Origin: Streptomyces abyssalis
GTDB lineage: Bacteria; Actinomycetota; Actinomycetes; Streptomycetales; Streptomycetaceae
NCBI RefSeq assembly: GCF_001751365.1
Contig: NZ_LJGT01000038.1
Coordinates: 50,466-114,465, forward strand
Direction of reading: 5' to 3'
DNA length: 64,000 nt
Position numbers and translations under genes: made by a program. The notes under the pieces are model-generated. The model was not told the origin of the DNA. It did not search any database and saw only the letters and a program-made list of their open reading frames with translations. The stretch's first letter is position 1, and each line of letters opens with the position of its first letter. Of the stretch, positions 50,235-59,784 are shown one piece after another.

Positions 50235-51710
50235 TCAACGGCCGGGATCGCGGGCGGAGAGCGGCGTGGCGATGTCCTCGAGCGAACGCTGTTCCGCGGG
50301 GACGGCCAGGAACGCCGCGACCAGCCCTGCCGCACACATGAGTCCCGCACCGATCTGGAAGGCCAGGGCGGTCTCGCCGACCACTCCGCTCTCGGTCAGC
50401 TCCGAGAAGATCAGCGGTCCGCTGATGCCTCCGGCCGCGGTGCCCACGGCGTAGAAGAAGGCGATGGCCATGGCCCGGGTCTCCATCGGGAACACCTCGC
50501 TGACAGTGAGGTAGGCCGAACTGGCCCCGGCGGAGGCGAAGAAGAGCACGACGCTCCAGCAGGCGGTGAGCGTCGACGCGGACAGGTGGCCGCCGTCGAA
50601 GAGCCACGCGGTGCCGAACAGCAGCACACCGGACAGCAGATACGTACCGGAGATCATGATCCGGCGTCCCACCGTGTCGAAGAGCGAGCCGAGCAGGAGC
50701 GGCCCGAGGAAGTTGCCTGCCGCCATGACGGCGAAGTAGTAACCGACCGACCCCGACGGCACCTCGAAGAACGTCGTCAGGATGACGGCGAAGCCGAAGG
50801 TGATCGCGTTGTAGAGGAACGCCTGCCCGATGAAGAGGGAGAGCCCGAGCACGGCTCGCCTGCGGTAGTCGGCGAAGACGGTGCGCGCCACGACGACGAA
50901 GCCGATGCTCTTGCGCTGATGGATGGTCATCTCACCCGCAGGCTCGGGCAGCCGGTCGGCCCCGTGCCTTGCGGCCGCCTGCTCCTCCGCGTCCCGTACG
51001 ACCGCCTCGGCCTCGTCGCCGCGTCCGTGGATGATCAGCCAGCGCGGGCTCTCCGGTACGTTCCGCCGTACGAGCAGCACGGCCAGTCCGAGGACGACGC
51101 CCAGCGCGAACGTCAGCCGCCAGCCGAGGTCCTTGGGGAAGATGTCCGTGTCGAGCATGAGGATGGACAGCAGCGCACCGGCCGCCGCCCCGAACCAGTA
51201 ACTGCCGTTGATGATCAGGTCCACGCGGCCCCGGTACTTGGACGGGATCAGCTCGTCGATGGCCGAGTTGATGGCCGCGTACTCGCCGCCGATGCCGAAG
51301 CCGGTCAGGAACCGGAAGGCGAAGAACCACCAGCTGGAGAACGACAGGCCCGTCAGGGCGGTGGCCGTCAGATACACACCAAGAGTGACCATGAAGAGGT
51401 TCTTGCGGCCGAACTTGTCGGTCAGCCATCCGAAGAACAACGCGCCCGTGCAGGCGCCGGCGACATAGAGCGCCGCGGCCAGTCCGGTCACCTGGGCCGC
51501 GGTGATGGGCAGGCCGCTGCCCGACTCGGACAGGCGGCTCGCGATGCTGCCGACCGCAGTGACCTCCATCCCGTCGAGAATCCAGACGGTGCCCAGGCCG
51601 ATCACGATCATCCAGTGCCAGCGCGACCACGGCAGCCGGTCGAGCCGTGCGGGAACGGCCGTGGTGACGATGCCCTTCGCTGGAGAACCGCCGGTTCCGT
51701 CGCCTGTCAC
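50235..51710 (-). CDS. MFS transporter, sugar-porter-like (491 aa)
   Basis: Twelve-helix major facilitator. Loop 2-3 motif GWLTDKFGRKNLF and its repeat GSLFDTVGRRIM after helix 8, plus RFLTGFGIGGEY in helix 4 and VPESPRWLIIHGRGDEAE after helix 6, are sugar-porter / metabolite:H+ symporter marks. The long central loop is cytoplasmic. Substrate cannot be read from the sequence; aromatic acids or sugars are usual for relatives. It starts at GTG 51710 with no clear ribosome site. Ends 79 bp from the convergent 177-aa gene. Confidence 0.88.
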   Translation of the reverse strand: MTGDGTGGSPAKGIVTTAVPARLDRLPWSRWHWMIVIGLGTVWILDGMEVTAVGSIASRLSESGSGLPITAAQVTGLAAALYVAGACTGALFFGWLTDKFGRKNLFMVTLGVYLTATALTGLSFSSWWFFAFRFLTGFGIGGEYAAINSAIDELIPSKYRGRVDLIINGSYWFGAAAGALLSILMLDTDIFPKDLGWRLTFALGVVLGLAVLLVRRNVPESPRWLIIHGRGDEAEAVVRDAEEQAAARHGADRLPEPAGEMTIHQRKSIGFVVVARTVFADYRRRAVLGLSLFIGQAFLYNAITFGFAVILTTFFEVPSGSVGYYFAVMAAGNFLGPLLLGSLFDTVGRRIMISGTYLLSGVLLFGTAWLFDGGHLSASTLTACWSVVLFFASAGASSAYLTVSEVFPMETRAMAIAFFYAVGTAAGGISGPLIFSELTESGVVGETALAFQIGAGLMCAAGLVAAFLAVPAEQRSLEDIATPLSARDPGR

Positions 51711-52022
51711 CGCTCACACTCCCGCTCACCACGTACGTTCGCGACGCGCCCCGGCGCAGCCGGCGGGTGCCCGCCCTTGCGTGAAGCCAACGACCGCAGG
51801 TGTGCCCGTGTTGCGGGGAGACGTGGCGGCCCGTGTGCCCGGCGGGCCGGTGGACCCGGCCCAGCCCTCGAAAGTACTGACGGTCTTTCACCTAATAGGG
51901 TTACCGGGAGTTGCACCGCGATACGGGGAGGGGCATCATTCCCCGGACCAAGCCCCGACTGGCCTTGCTGTCCCCGTAGTTGGGCAGTCGGCGGCTCCAT
52001 GTCCCCTGGAAGGTTCCCGTAG
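51711..52022. other. divergent intergenic region, MFS transporter / LAETG protein
   Basis: 312 bp with no gene. An AT-richer island at 51876-51912 (CACCTAATAGGGTTACC) is the likely promoter zone. For the rightward gene, TGGAAGG at 52009-52015 is its ribosome site. No strong palindrome was seen that would identify a regulator. Confidence 0.45.
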
Positions 52023-52943
52023 TTGATCACGCACGTCTTGAGCTCCCGGGCCCGCCGGTCCGTGCTGCTGAGCGCCGCCACCGTCATGGTCGGCGGCGCG
52101 ATGGTCTCCGTTCCCGCCCATGCCGCCTCCGCGGACGGGCACTCCGATTCGACCGGTAACGCCACCGCTGTCGCGGCCCGTGCCGATCTCCAGGTGTCCG
52201 TGGCGGACGCCGCCAAGGTTCCGGTCAAGGCGTCCCTCAACTCCGTCAGCGCCCCCGAGGACGCCGAGGAGACGCTGCTGAGCGCCGAGGTGAAGGGCGC
52301 CAACAAGGGTCAGCCCCTCAAGCTGGTCCAGGCCGACGTCGCCCGCTCGGGCGCGAAGGCCGACGCGCGGCGCTCCACCGGCCACGTCAAGCTCGCCGGT
52401 CTCCGGGCCTTCGCACCCGGCCTGCTCGGCAAGCCGCTGGTGAGCGCGGATCTTCTCACCGCGACCGCCACCTGCAAGGCGGGCGAGAAGCCGATGGCCA
52501 AGGCCGACCTGGAGAACGTCTCCGTCCTCGGAAAGCCGGTCACCGTCAACGGAGTCGGCAGCCAGCAGGTCAAGGTGCCCGGCGTCGGCACCGTCGACGT
52601 CGCGCTGGAGCAGGAGACCACGAAGGCAGCGTCCGGAGCGGCGACGGCGCTGAAGCTGTCGTACGAGGTCAACCCGGCCAAGCTGAACATCGTGAAGGCC
52701 GCCGGCGAGATCGTGCTCTCCGAGGCCACCTGCCGTACGCCGGCGGGCGGCGGCGAAGAGGGGACCGGCGGCACCGGCGGCAACGAGCCCGGCCCGCAGA
52801 CCGGCGAAGACGGCGGTGACGGCCTCGCCGAGACCGGAGGCAGCTCCGCCACGCCCTTCATCGCAGGGGCCGGCGCGCTCCTCGTCGCCGGAGGCGGAGC
52901 CATGTACCTGATCCGCCGCCGCGGCGCCCGCAGCACCAGCTGA
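52023..52943 (+). CDS. cell-wall-anchored protein with LAETG sortase E motif (306 aa)
   Basis: Exported surface protein. The N-terminal signal (RARRSVLLSAATVMVGGAMV, then a VPAHAASA cleavage site) leads to about 210 residues of beta-rich sequence (SCO1860-like, by memory) with two Cys (in TATCKAGE and EATCRTP). A Gly/Glu-rich spacer precedes LAETGGSSATPF, a hydrophobic helix and the RRRGAR tail, the standard class E sortase (LAxTG) signal. I chose TTG 52023 for its ribosome site and full signal peptide; other TTG/GTG starts nearby are possible. Confidence 0.82.
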   Translation: MITHVLSSRARRSVLLSAATVMVGGAMVSVPAHAASADGHSDSTGNATAVAARADLQVSVADAAKVPVKASLNSVSAPEDAEETLLSAEVKGANKGQPLKLVQADVARSGAKADARRSTGHVKLAGLRAFAPGLLGKPLVSADLLTATATCKAGEKPMAKADLENVSVLGKPVTVNGVGSQQVKVPGVGTVDVALEQETTKAASGAATALKLSYEVNPAKLNIVKAAGEIVLSEATCRTPAGGGEEGTGGTGGNEPGPQTGEDGGDGLAETGGSSATPFIAGAGALLVAGGGAMYLIRRRGARSTS

Positions 52944-53068
52944 GAGCCGCCCCGCACAGGCGGCACCGCATGAATCGCACGTTCGACGCGTGCGGGCGGG
53001 CCGCCTCGCTCCGACCGAGGCCCACCGCGCTTCCGCCCCCGGAGGCGCGGTGGGCCTCTCGCATTCCC

Positions 53069-53451
<383 letters not shown>

Positions 53452-53455
<4 letters not shown>

Positions 53456-53745
53456 GGTGTGCCCTCCGGTGCGTCGGGTCTGAGCCACCGGGTCACGATG
53501 AGCTCAAGGGGTTCGGTGTTCAGGTCGTGGAACTTGTAGCGGCCCTGTCTCCGCGAACGGACCAGACCCGCGGACTCCAGTACGACCAGGTGCTGACCGA
53601 TCGCCTGCCGGGTCAGCCCCAGACCGTGCTTGGTTGCCAGCCGCGCGCAGATCTCGAACAGCGTCTGGCCGTCCCGTTCCACCAGCTCGTCGAGGATGCG
53701 CCGACGGGTGGGGTCGGCCAGTGCCTTGAAGACGTCCTCTGCCAC
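53452..53745 (-). CDS. ArsR-family transcriptional repressor (97 aa)
   Basis: Winged-helix repressor: DVFKALADPTRRRILDELVE opens the domain, TRQAIGQHLVVLESAGLVRS is the recognition helix region, and RYKFHDLNTEPL is the wing. It lacks the metal-binding ELCVCD motif, so it likely senses an organic ligand, as the YdfF-like VOC-linked ArsR proteins do. GTG 53745 gives the family length; an upstream in-frame extension would read through the operator. It heads the two-gene unit with the VOC protein. Confidence 0.88.
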
Positions 53746-53754
53746 GACTCCACA

Positions 53755-53778
53755 ATAGGAAAGTGACGACTTACCTAT
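53755..53778. promoter_or_regulatory. inverted-repeat operator of the ArsR-VOC operon
   Basis: ATAGGAAAGT-GACG-ACTTACCTAT: each arm reads ATAGGwAAGT with one mismatch between halves. It starts ten bases upstream of the ArsR start codon, where it would cover the promoter or ribosome site. Position, symmetry and AT-rich content all fit autorepression. Confidence 0.75.
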
Positions 53779-53886
53779 CAAGCCCTCGGGCGGAATCCCC
53801 TGACCGGGCGGACGGCCTCCGCACGCGGCACGTGAGCAGGACCGGATCGCGGCGTCCTCAGTGCCGGCCGCCCGCCGGGGCCTCCC

Positions 53887-54927
53887 CTACAGAACTGCCG
53901 GGTCCGGGCTCTCCGCCGCGGGCGGGCCGACCAGTTCACCGAGGACGTCGTCCATCGTCACGAATCCGAGCACGGTGCCCTTCTCGCCCGTGACCGCGGC
54001 CAGATGGGTGCCGGCGGCGCGCATCACGGTCAGCGCGTCGTCGAGAGGGGTGTCGATCTCGACCGGGGTGATGGTGTGCAGCGCCTCCCGCGGGAAGGGC
54101 TCCTCGCGGGCGGTGACCCCGAGCGCGTCCTTGATGTGGAGATAGCCGAGGACGGTGTCTCCGGGGCCGGTGACCGGCAGCCGCGAGTACCTGGAGGCGG
54201 CAGCCGCCCGCTCCAGCTCCCGTGGTGTGACCTGGTGCCCGACGGTGACCATCCGGTCCAGCGGGACCATCACCTCCCCCACCGGCCGGTTGCCCAGTTC
54301 CAGGGCGTCCCGCAGACGTTCTCCGTCGTCCCGGTCCAGCAGCCCGGCGGCGCTGGAGGCCATGACGAGACCGATGAGCTCGTCGTCGGTGAAGACGGAT
54401 TCGACTTCGTCCTTCGGCTCGACCCTCAGCAGGCGGAGCAGCACGTTGGCGAAGGCGTTGATCCCGAAGACGACCGGCCGGAGCGCCCGGGTGAGACCGA
54501 TCAGGGCGGGGCCCAGGGCCAGCGCCGTACGGGCCGGGGCGGCCAGCGCGATGTTCTTGGGCACCATCTCCCCGATGAGCATGTGCAGGTACGTCGCCAC
54601 GGTCAGCGCGATCACGAAGGCGATGGGGTGGGTCAGACCTGCGGGTACGCCGATCGCTTCGAACCCCGGCTCCAGGAGGTGGGCGATGGCCGGTTCGGCG
54701 ACCGCTCCCAGGACCAGCGAGGAGACCGTGATGCCCAGCTGCGCCGTGGCCATCGCGGCCGAGAGGTGCCTCAGCCCCCACAGGACGGTCCTGGCTCGCT
54801 TCTCGCCCGCCTGTGCGCGGGGTTCGATCTGGCTGCGCCGTACGGAGATGAGCGCGAACTCCGCGCCGACGAAGAAGGCGTTGGTGATCAGCGTGAGGGC
54901 ACCCACGACGAGTTGGATATCGGTCAT
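53887..54927 (-). CDS. CNNM/CorC-type membrane protein with CBS pair (346 aa)
   Basis: DUF21 transmembrane domain (about 1-190, opening VVGALTLITNAFFVGAEFAL and later HMLIGEMVPKNIALAAP) followed by two CBS motifs (PLDRMVTVGHQVT and DDALTVMRAAGTHLAAV). This architecture belongs to CNNM/CorC (HlyC-like) proteins associated with Mg2+ or Co2+ efflux. It lacks the C-terminal CorC_HlyC domain that its upstream partner has. ATG 54927 overlaps the partner's stop (ATGA), so the two probably form a heteromer. Confidence 0.88.
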   Translation of the reverse strand: MTDIQLVVGALTLITNAFFVGAEFALISVRRSQIEPRAQAGEKRARTVLWGLRHLSAAMATAQLGITVSSLVLGAVAEPAIAHLLEPGFEAIGVPAGLTHPIAFVIALTVATYLHMLIGEMVPKNIALAAPARTALALGPALIGLTRALRPVVFGINAFANVLLRLLRVEPKDEVESVFTDDELIGLVMASSAAGLLDRDDGERLRDALELGNRPVGEVMVPLDRMVTVGHQVTPRELERAAAASRYSRLPVTGPGDTVLGYLHIKDALGVTAREEPFPREALHTITPVEIDTPLDDALTVMRAAGTHLAAVTGEKGTVLGFVTMDDVLGELVGPPAAESPDPAVL

Positions 54928-56255
54928 CGGGCTTCCTCGTCGGTGTGCTCGGCAGGTGCGGTGACGCGGATCCGGCCGGCACGGTGATGGGCGACGTGCA
55001 GCACGGCGAAGGACCAGCCGGCCATGTCGAGCCGGTCGCCCTTGACCGGTATGCGCTCCAGATGTGCGGCCACGAGGCCGGCGAGGGTCTCGTAGGGGCC
55101 CTCCGGAGCGGCGAAGCCGATCTTCTCCAGCTGGTCGAGGCGGACACCGCCGTCCGCCTCCCACACCCGCCGGCCGTCGTCGCCGTGCGGCTCGGCCGGA
55201 GCGAGGTCGGGAAGGTCCTCGGGGTCGTGCTCGTCCCGTACTTCTCCGACGACCTCCTCCACGATGTCCTCGATGGTGGCCACGCCGGCGGTGCCGCCGT
55301 ACTCGTCGACGACGATCGCCATGGTGCGGGCACGGCGCAGCGGCGCGAGGAGCCTGTCGACGGGGAGGGAGTCGGGCACGCGGAGCGGGTCGGTGGCCAG
55401 GTCCGCGACCCGCACCCCTGTCCTCGCCTGCTCGTCCAGCGCGAGGACGTCGCGGATGTGGACGGTGCCGAGGACGTCGTCGAGCGTGCCCCGGTACACG
55501 GGGAACCGCGACAGCCCTGTGGCCAGGGCGAGTTCGGCCGCCTGTGCTGCCGTGGCACGGGCCTCCAGTGCCTGGACGTCCACCCGGGGCGTCATCACGT
55601 TCTCCGCGGTCAGCTCGCCCAGGTGCATGGTACGGACGAAGAGTTCGGCCGAGTCCTCCTCGATGGCCCCTTCGCGCGCGGAGTGCCGTACGAGCGCGAC
55701 CAGTTCCTCCGGCGACCGTGCGGAGGCGAGCTCCTCGGCCGGCTCGAGTCCGGCACGGCGGACCAGCCGGTTGGCCGTGTTGTTGAGGTGCCTGATCAGC
55801 GGGGCGAAAACCGCGGTGAAGGCGAGCTGGGGCCCGGCGACGATGCGGGCCACGGCCAGGGGGCTGGAGATCGCCCAGTTCTTCGGCACGAGTTCGCCGA
55901 CGACCATCAGGAAGACGGTGGACAGTGTCACGCCCAGCACGGTCGCCACCGTGCTCACGGCGGTGCCGGGCAGACCCGCGAGCGTGAGGGGGTCTTGCAG
56001 CAGCACGGCCAGGGACGGCTCGGCGAGCATGCCGATGACCAGCGATGTCACGGTGATGCCCAGTTGCGCGCCCGACAGCTGGAACGTGAGGCGCTTGACG
56101 GCACGCAGAGCACCCGGAGCGCCGCGTTCACCGGCCTGGGCGGCACGCTCCAGCTCGCCCCGTTCGACGGTGGTCAGGGAGAACTCGGCGGCGACGAAGA
56201 CGGCACATGCGAGTGTGAGCGCGACGGCGGCAAGGAGCAGAAGCACTTCGGTCAC
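54924..56255 (-). CDS. CNNM/CorC-type membrane protein with CBS pair and CorC_HlyC domain (443 aa)
   Basis: Full-length relative of the downstream gene: DUF21 membrane domain (AAVALTLACAVFVAAEFSLT, later VVGELVPKNWAIS), two CBS motifs (MTPRVDVQALEARATA and LRRARTMAIVVDEYGGTAG), and the C-terminal CorC_HlyC domain (LDQLEKIGFAAPEGPYETLA, ending GRIRVTAP). Divalent-cation homeostasis at the cytoplasmic membrane is the family role. GTG 56255. It is the first gene of the pair. Confidence 0.9.
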   Translation of the reverse strand: MTEVLLLLAAVALTLACAVFVAAEFSLTTVERGELERAAQAGERGAPGALRAVKRLTFQLSGAQLGITVTSLVIGMLAEPSLAVLLQDPLTLAGLPGTAVSTVATVLGVTLSTVFLMVVGELVPKNWAISSPLAVARIVAGPQLAFTAVFAPLIRHLNNTANRLVRRAGLEPAEELASARSPEELVALVRHSAREGAIEEDSAELFVRTMHLGELTAENVMTPRVDVQALEARATAAQAAELALATGLSRFPVYRGTLDDVLGTVHIRDVLALDEQARTGVRVADLATDPLRVPDSLPVDRLLAPLRRARTMAIVVDEYGGTAGVATIEDIVEEVVGEVRDEHDPEDLPDLAPAEPHGDDGRRVWEADGGVRLDQLEKIGFAAPEGPYETLAGLVAAHLERIPVKGDRLDMAGWSFAVLHVAHHRAGRIRVTAPAEHTDEEAR

Positions 56256-56520
56256 CGTGCCACCCCCGTCAGTCGCGGCGTCGGAACGGGCATGGCACGG
56301 CTGGGACTAGGAGGCTCACCCATTGCGGGACTGCTGCTCACTCTCGGGTCGGGGACGGCCGGAGGAACTTACCCTCCGCCACAGTAAAAGGATAGTAAAC
56401 CGATTCCCTGGCGGGTGCAGGAGGCCAGGGCCGTGCTGCCGGGGGCGGGCGACGTGGATCACACACACATGCCCATGAGAGGTCCCCGGCGTCAACTGTC
56501 CGGCGTACAGGTGCAGATGT

Positions 56521-56549
56521 TCTCGTTCCGTGGGAACCACGGAACGAGA
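56521..56549. promoter_or_regulatory. perfect 13-bp inverted repeat before the exchanger-like gene
   Basis: TCTCGTTCCGTGG-GAA-CCACGGAACGAGA has 13-bp perfect arms around three bases. It ends 26 bases before the GTG at 56576 and just upstream of its GAAGGAG ribosome site. It could be a protein operator or, in RNA, a very stable hairpin that ends transcription or hides the start site. The remaining part of the 320-bp gap (56256-56520) holds an AT-rich patch (56387-56405, TAAAAGGATAGTAAACCG) that looks like a promoter, and no gene. Confidence 0.8.
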
Positions 56550-56575
56550 CCCGCCCACCGGAACGAAGGAGCAGC

Positions 56576-57610
56576 GTGCTCGCACTGACCGATCAGTGGT
56601 CCCTGACGTGGAGCGTGGTGGCACTGCTGTCGGCCGGTGCGCTTACCGTGCTGAGCAGCGTCCGCCTGGCGACTCTCGGAGACGTCCTGGCAGACCGGAC
56701 CGGCTGGGGCGAGGCCGTGTTCGGGGCGGTCCTGTTCGGACTGGTGACCAGCCTCTCCGGCATCGTCATGACCGGCGTCAGCGCGGCGGACGATCAACCG
56801 CAGCTCGCCTACGGCAACGCGGTGGGAGGCATCGCCGCGCAGACACTCGCCGTCGTCGCCGCCGACGCCTTCTACCGGCGGGCCAACCTGGAACACGCTG
56901 CGGCCTCCTTGCAGAACATCCTCTTCGGCTGCCTCCTGACGGGACTGCTCGGCGTCACGTTGATGGCGACGTTCAGCCCTGACGTCACCCTGCTCGGCGT
57001 GCACCCGGGATCAGTGGTGCTCGTCCTTCTCTACGCTGGTGGCCTGCGGCTCATCCACAGCAGCGAAGTACCCATGTGGCGAGCCGTGCGCACGCAGGAG
57101 ACCGTGCCGGACGTGCCGCAGGAAGAAGGGCGCGCCGAGGAGCGCCACGGCAGGCTGCTCTGGGCGGAGTTCCTCGGGATCGCCCTGGTCGTGGTCGTCG
57201 GCGGCTGGGTCGTCACACGCAGTGCAGAAGGGGTCCTCTCCGGCACCGACCTGAAACCCGGCCTGGTCGGCGCCGGCATCATGGGCGTCATCAACGCCCT
57301 GCCGGAAACGGTCACGGCGATCGCGGCAGTGCGCCGAGGCGCCGTCACGCTGGCCGTCGCCGCCATCATCGGCGGGAACTGCCTGGACGTCCTGAACCTC
57401 GTCGTCGGCGACCTCGCATACACCCAGGGGTCGCTGTTCCACTCCGCGGGCCGGGACGAACTCTTCCTCACCAGCGCCGCCTTGGTGATGACTGCCGTCG
57501 TTCTCGGCGGGCTGCTCGTACGCCAGCGCCGGGGCTGGTTCAGGCTCGGCTTCGACGGCACCGTCCTCGTCGTGATCTACGCGACGACACTGGTGACTCT
57601 CGCCTTCTGA
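56576..57610 (+). CDS. sodium/calcium-exchanger-superfamily membrane protein (344 aa)
   Basis: About ten hydrophobic segments arranged as two halves around a hydrophilic loop (residues 170-200). Alpha-repeat-like segments are visible in each half: LFGLVTSLSGIVMTGVSAAD with YGNAVGGIAAQ, and MGVINALPETVTAIAAVRRG with IIGGNCLDVLNLV. These resemble CaCA-family repeats, so cation/proton or cation/sodium exchange is likely. GAAGGAG precedes GTG 56576. It lies beside two CNNM-like genes, which would fit a cation-homeostasis neighbourhood. Confidence 0.78.
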   Translation: MLALTDQWSLTWSVVALLSAGALTVLSSVRLATLGDVLADRTGWGEAVFGAVLFGLVTSLSGIVMTGVSAADDQPQLAYGNAVGGIAAQTLAVVAADAFYRRANLEHAAASLQNILFGCLLTGLLGVTLMATFSPDVTLLGVHPGSVVLVLLYAGGLRLIHSSEVPMWRAVRTQETVPDVPQEEGRAEERHGRLLWAEFLGIALVVVVGGWVVTRSAEGVLSGTDLKPGLVGAGIMGVINALPETVTAIAAVRRGAVTLAVAAIIGGNCLDVLNLVVGDLAYTQGSLFHSAGRDELFLTSAALVMTAVVLGGLLVRQRRGWFRLGFDGTVLVVIYATTLVTLAF

Positions 57611-57709
57611 CGAACGGGCCCTGGCCCATGCTCCTCAGGCGCCCGCCGGCAAAGCCCTTGCCCCTGGCGTCCGTTGAGGGGCCGGGAGCCTGCCTGACGC
57701 GAGGCGGGT

Positions 57710-58282
57710 TCAGATCCGCGGCTTGCGGGCCCGGAAGCGGATGCTGCGGCCCTGGGCATGCCGGTCGACCGCCGTCCCGGTGAACCCCGCGGCGGTCAGA
57801 CGGCCGGGCAGGTGCCGCGGGTCGACGGGATTCATGGTGTCGCGGAAGTGCAGCAGCCGGAAGCGAAGACTGCTCTGGCTGTCGCTGCCGGCGAAGACGC
57901 CGCCCGGTCGCAGCACCCGGAAGGCTTCGGCGAAGATCTGATCCTGGAGTGCCCCGGTGGGGACGTGGTGCAGCATCGTGAAGCACACGACCGCCGAGAA
58001 GCTGCTGTCCGGCAAGGGCAGCGACGTGGCGTCGGCGTGCAGGATGCCGGCGCGGCCGCCCCACCGTTCCTGCAGCAGCCGCGCCGTGCCTTCGTCGATC
58101 TCGGCCGCGGTCAGGCGGGGCACCCTCTCCACCAGGACCCGGAGGTTCGCTCCGTAGCCAGGGCCGATCTCCAGTACGTCATCGCCCAGTTCGACGTCTT
58201 CGAGCGCCCAGGGGAGGATGCGTTCCTCCACGGCTCGTGCCCACTCTGCGGAACTGCACAGTTTGCGGTGTGCCTTGTTCAT
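57710..58282 (-). CDS. class I SAM-dependent methyltransferase (190 aa)
   Basis: Methyltransferase-11-type enzyme: motif I VLEIGPGYGANLRVL, motif II AAEIDEGTARLL, post-I LHADATSLPLPDSSF and motif III FRVLRPGGVFAGSD. Small-molecule substrate unknown. Two starts, ATG 58288 and 58282, are six bases apart; neither has a clear ribosome site. Divergent from an AraC-type regulator 55-61 bp away, which may control it. Confidence 0.85.
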   Translation of the reverse strand: MNKAHRKLCSSAEWARAVEERILPWALEDVELGDDVLEIGPGYGANLRVLVERVPRLTAAEIDEGTARLLQERWGGRAGILHADATSLPLPDSSFSAVVCFTMLHHVPTGALQDQIFAEAFRVLRPGGVFAGSDSQSSLRFRLLHFRDTMNPVDPRHLPGRLTAAGFTGTAVDRHAQGRSIRFRARKPRI

Positions 58283-58343
58283 CGGCATGCGGCGACGTTA
58301 CGACCGTCCGGTCCATGTCCACCACGGGCTAGGCTGCCGGTTC

Positions 58344-59138
58344 ATGTCGCCATCCGGACACGACTCCGCATCGGTCGGCCCCGCAGCGGCCCTCGTCGTC
58401 GGTGACTTCACCATGGAGAGGGGAAGTTGGTTTCCCCCGCACCGGCATCCGGAGCACCAGCTGGCGTGGTGCGACAGGGGCATGCTGAGGGTCCGGACCG
58501 AGCTGGGCACCTGGCTGTTGCCGCCGTCGTTGGCCCTCTGGATCCCGGCAGGTGTCTCCCACGCGACCGGGGCAGTGGGGGCAGCCCTGATGCGCAGCCC
58601 TTACGTGGTGCCGGACGGCTGCCCGGTGCCGTGGACGGAGCCGACGGTCGTGCGGGTGGGTCCGCTGCTGCGAGCTCTCATCGGTCACCTGCGGCGTACG
58701 GACCTCGCCCCTGACGCCCGTCGACGTGCCGAGGCCGTGCTCTTCGACGTACTGGCCCCGGTCTCGGTGGCGAACCTCGCGCTGACGAGACCCCAGGACC
58801 AGCGGGCCCGCGTCGTGGCGCAGGGCCTGATCGACGACCCCTCGGACAACCGGACCCTGGAGGAGTGGAGCACGGGGACGGGCGCCGGCGCGCGCACCCT
58901 CGCACGCCTCTTCGCCTCGGAGACGGGGATGACCTTCGGGAGGTGGCGGGAGCGGCTGCGGATGCAGCTGGCGATGCCGCTGCTCGCCGAGGGAAGGCCG
59001 GTCGAGTCCGTGGCCCGCCGTGTCGGATACATGTCGGGGAGTTCCTTCGTCGCGGCGTTCCACCGCATCGTGGGCCTGACCCCGGGACAGTACTTCCGCC
59101 GGGATGCCGCCCCAGGTCACCCCGGCGAACTGAAGTGA
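58344..59138 (+). CDS. AraC-family regulator with N-terminal cupin (264 aa)
   Basis: N-terminal cupin-like sensor (WFPPHRHPEHQLAWCDRG, then LWIPAGVSHAT) and C-terminal double HTH (TLEEWSTGTGAGARTLARLF, then VARRVGYMSGSSFVAAFHRI and LTPGQYFRR). The short intergenic space to the divergent methyltransferase makes that gene the first target to consider. ATG 58344 is used because it gives the usual length; an AGGCTG precedes it. Confidence 0.88.
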   Translation: MSPSGHDSASVGPAAALVVGDFTMERGSWFPPHRHPEHQLAWCDRGMLRVRTELGTWLLPPSLALWIPAGVSHATGAVGAALMRSPYVVPDGCPVPWTEPTVVRVGPLLRALIGHLRRTDLAPDARRRAEAVLFDVLAPVSVANLALTRPQDQRARVVAQGLIDDPSDNRTLEEWSTGTGAGARTLARLFASETGMTFGRWRERLRMQLAMPLLAEGRPVESVARRVGYMSGSSFVAAFHRIVGLTPGQYFRRDAAPGHPGELK

Positions 59139-59280
59139 CCGGGCGCCGTCCCGGCCGAGAGCGACGCCGGACCGGGCGCAGTTCCGCAGCTGCGATGCAT
59201 TGACTGAAGGCGGATTGCATTTGCCATACGACTTCTCCCGATGTCTTGCAGATGCGAGATCGCCCGCATACCTTGCACTC

Positions 59281-59676
59281 ATGCAGAGCTACACGATCGG
59301 TCAGGCGGCTCGCCTGCTGGGCGTAAGCCCCGACACGGCCCGCCGGTGGGCCGACGCCGGCAGAGTCGCGACCCACCGCGACGACGGGGGCCGGCGTCTC
59401 ATCGAGGGCAAGGACCTGGCCGCCTTCTCCGTGGAGGTGGGCCAGGGCGGCATCGGTGAGGACGGGGTCTCATACACCTCCGCTCGGAACGCCTTCCCCG
59501 GCATCGTGACCGCCGTCAAGGTCGGCGACGTAGCGGCGCAGGTGGAGATCCAGGCCGGCCCCCACCGGCTCGTGTCGCTCCTGACCCGCGAGGCGGTCGA
59601 GGAGCTGGGCCTGGAAGTCGGTATGGAGGCCACCGCCCGCGTGAAGTCGACCAGCGTGCACATCGACCGCCCCTGA
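59281..59676 (+). CDS. HTH-Mop molybdate-responsive protein (131 aa)
   Basis: Small molybdate-binding regulator. An N-terminal MerR/excisionase-like HTH (YTIGQAARLLGVSPDTARRW) is followed by a single Mop/TOBE domain (SARNAFPGIVTAVKVGDVAA, and SLLTREAVEELGLEVG with VKSTSVHI). Actinomycetes use this design instead of ModE. It probably controls the modA-modBC genes that follow. The start is ATG 59281; no strong ribosome site is seen, so the transcript may be leaderless. The upstream 140 bp has TGCAT-containing repeats of unknown role. Confidence 0.88.
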   Translation: MQSYTIGQAARLLGVSPDTARRWADAGRVATHRDDGGRRLIEGKDLAAFSVEVGQGGIGEDGVSYTSARNAFPGIVTAVKVGDVAAQVEIQAGPHRLVSLLTREAVEELGLEVGMEATARVKSTSVHIDRP

Positions 59677-59784
59677 CCGGACTCGAATCGCACCGAATCG
59701 AACCGAACCGCACCGCACCGGACTTGACCGCACGGGAGCCGTCCCCCTCCCCAGGCTGTTCACCCCCAAGGAGCCTCAACTTCG

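Noticed and set aside
56400..56575. Manganese (yybP-ykoY) or magnesium riboswitch before the exchanger-like gene
   Set aside because: The conserved loop sequences of those classes could not be matched; only the 13-bp inverted repeat is firm.
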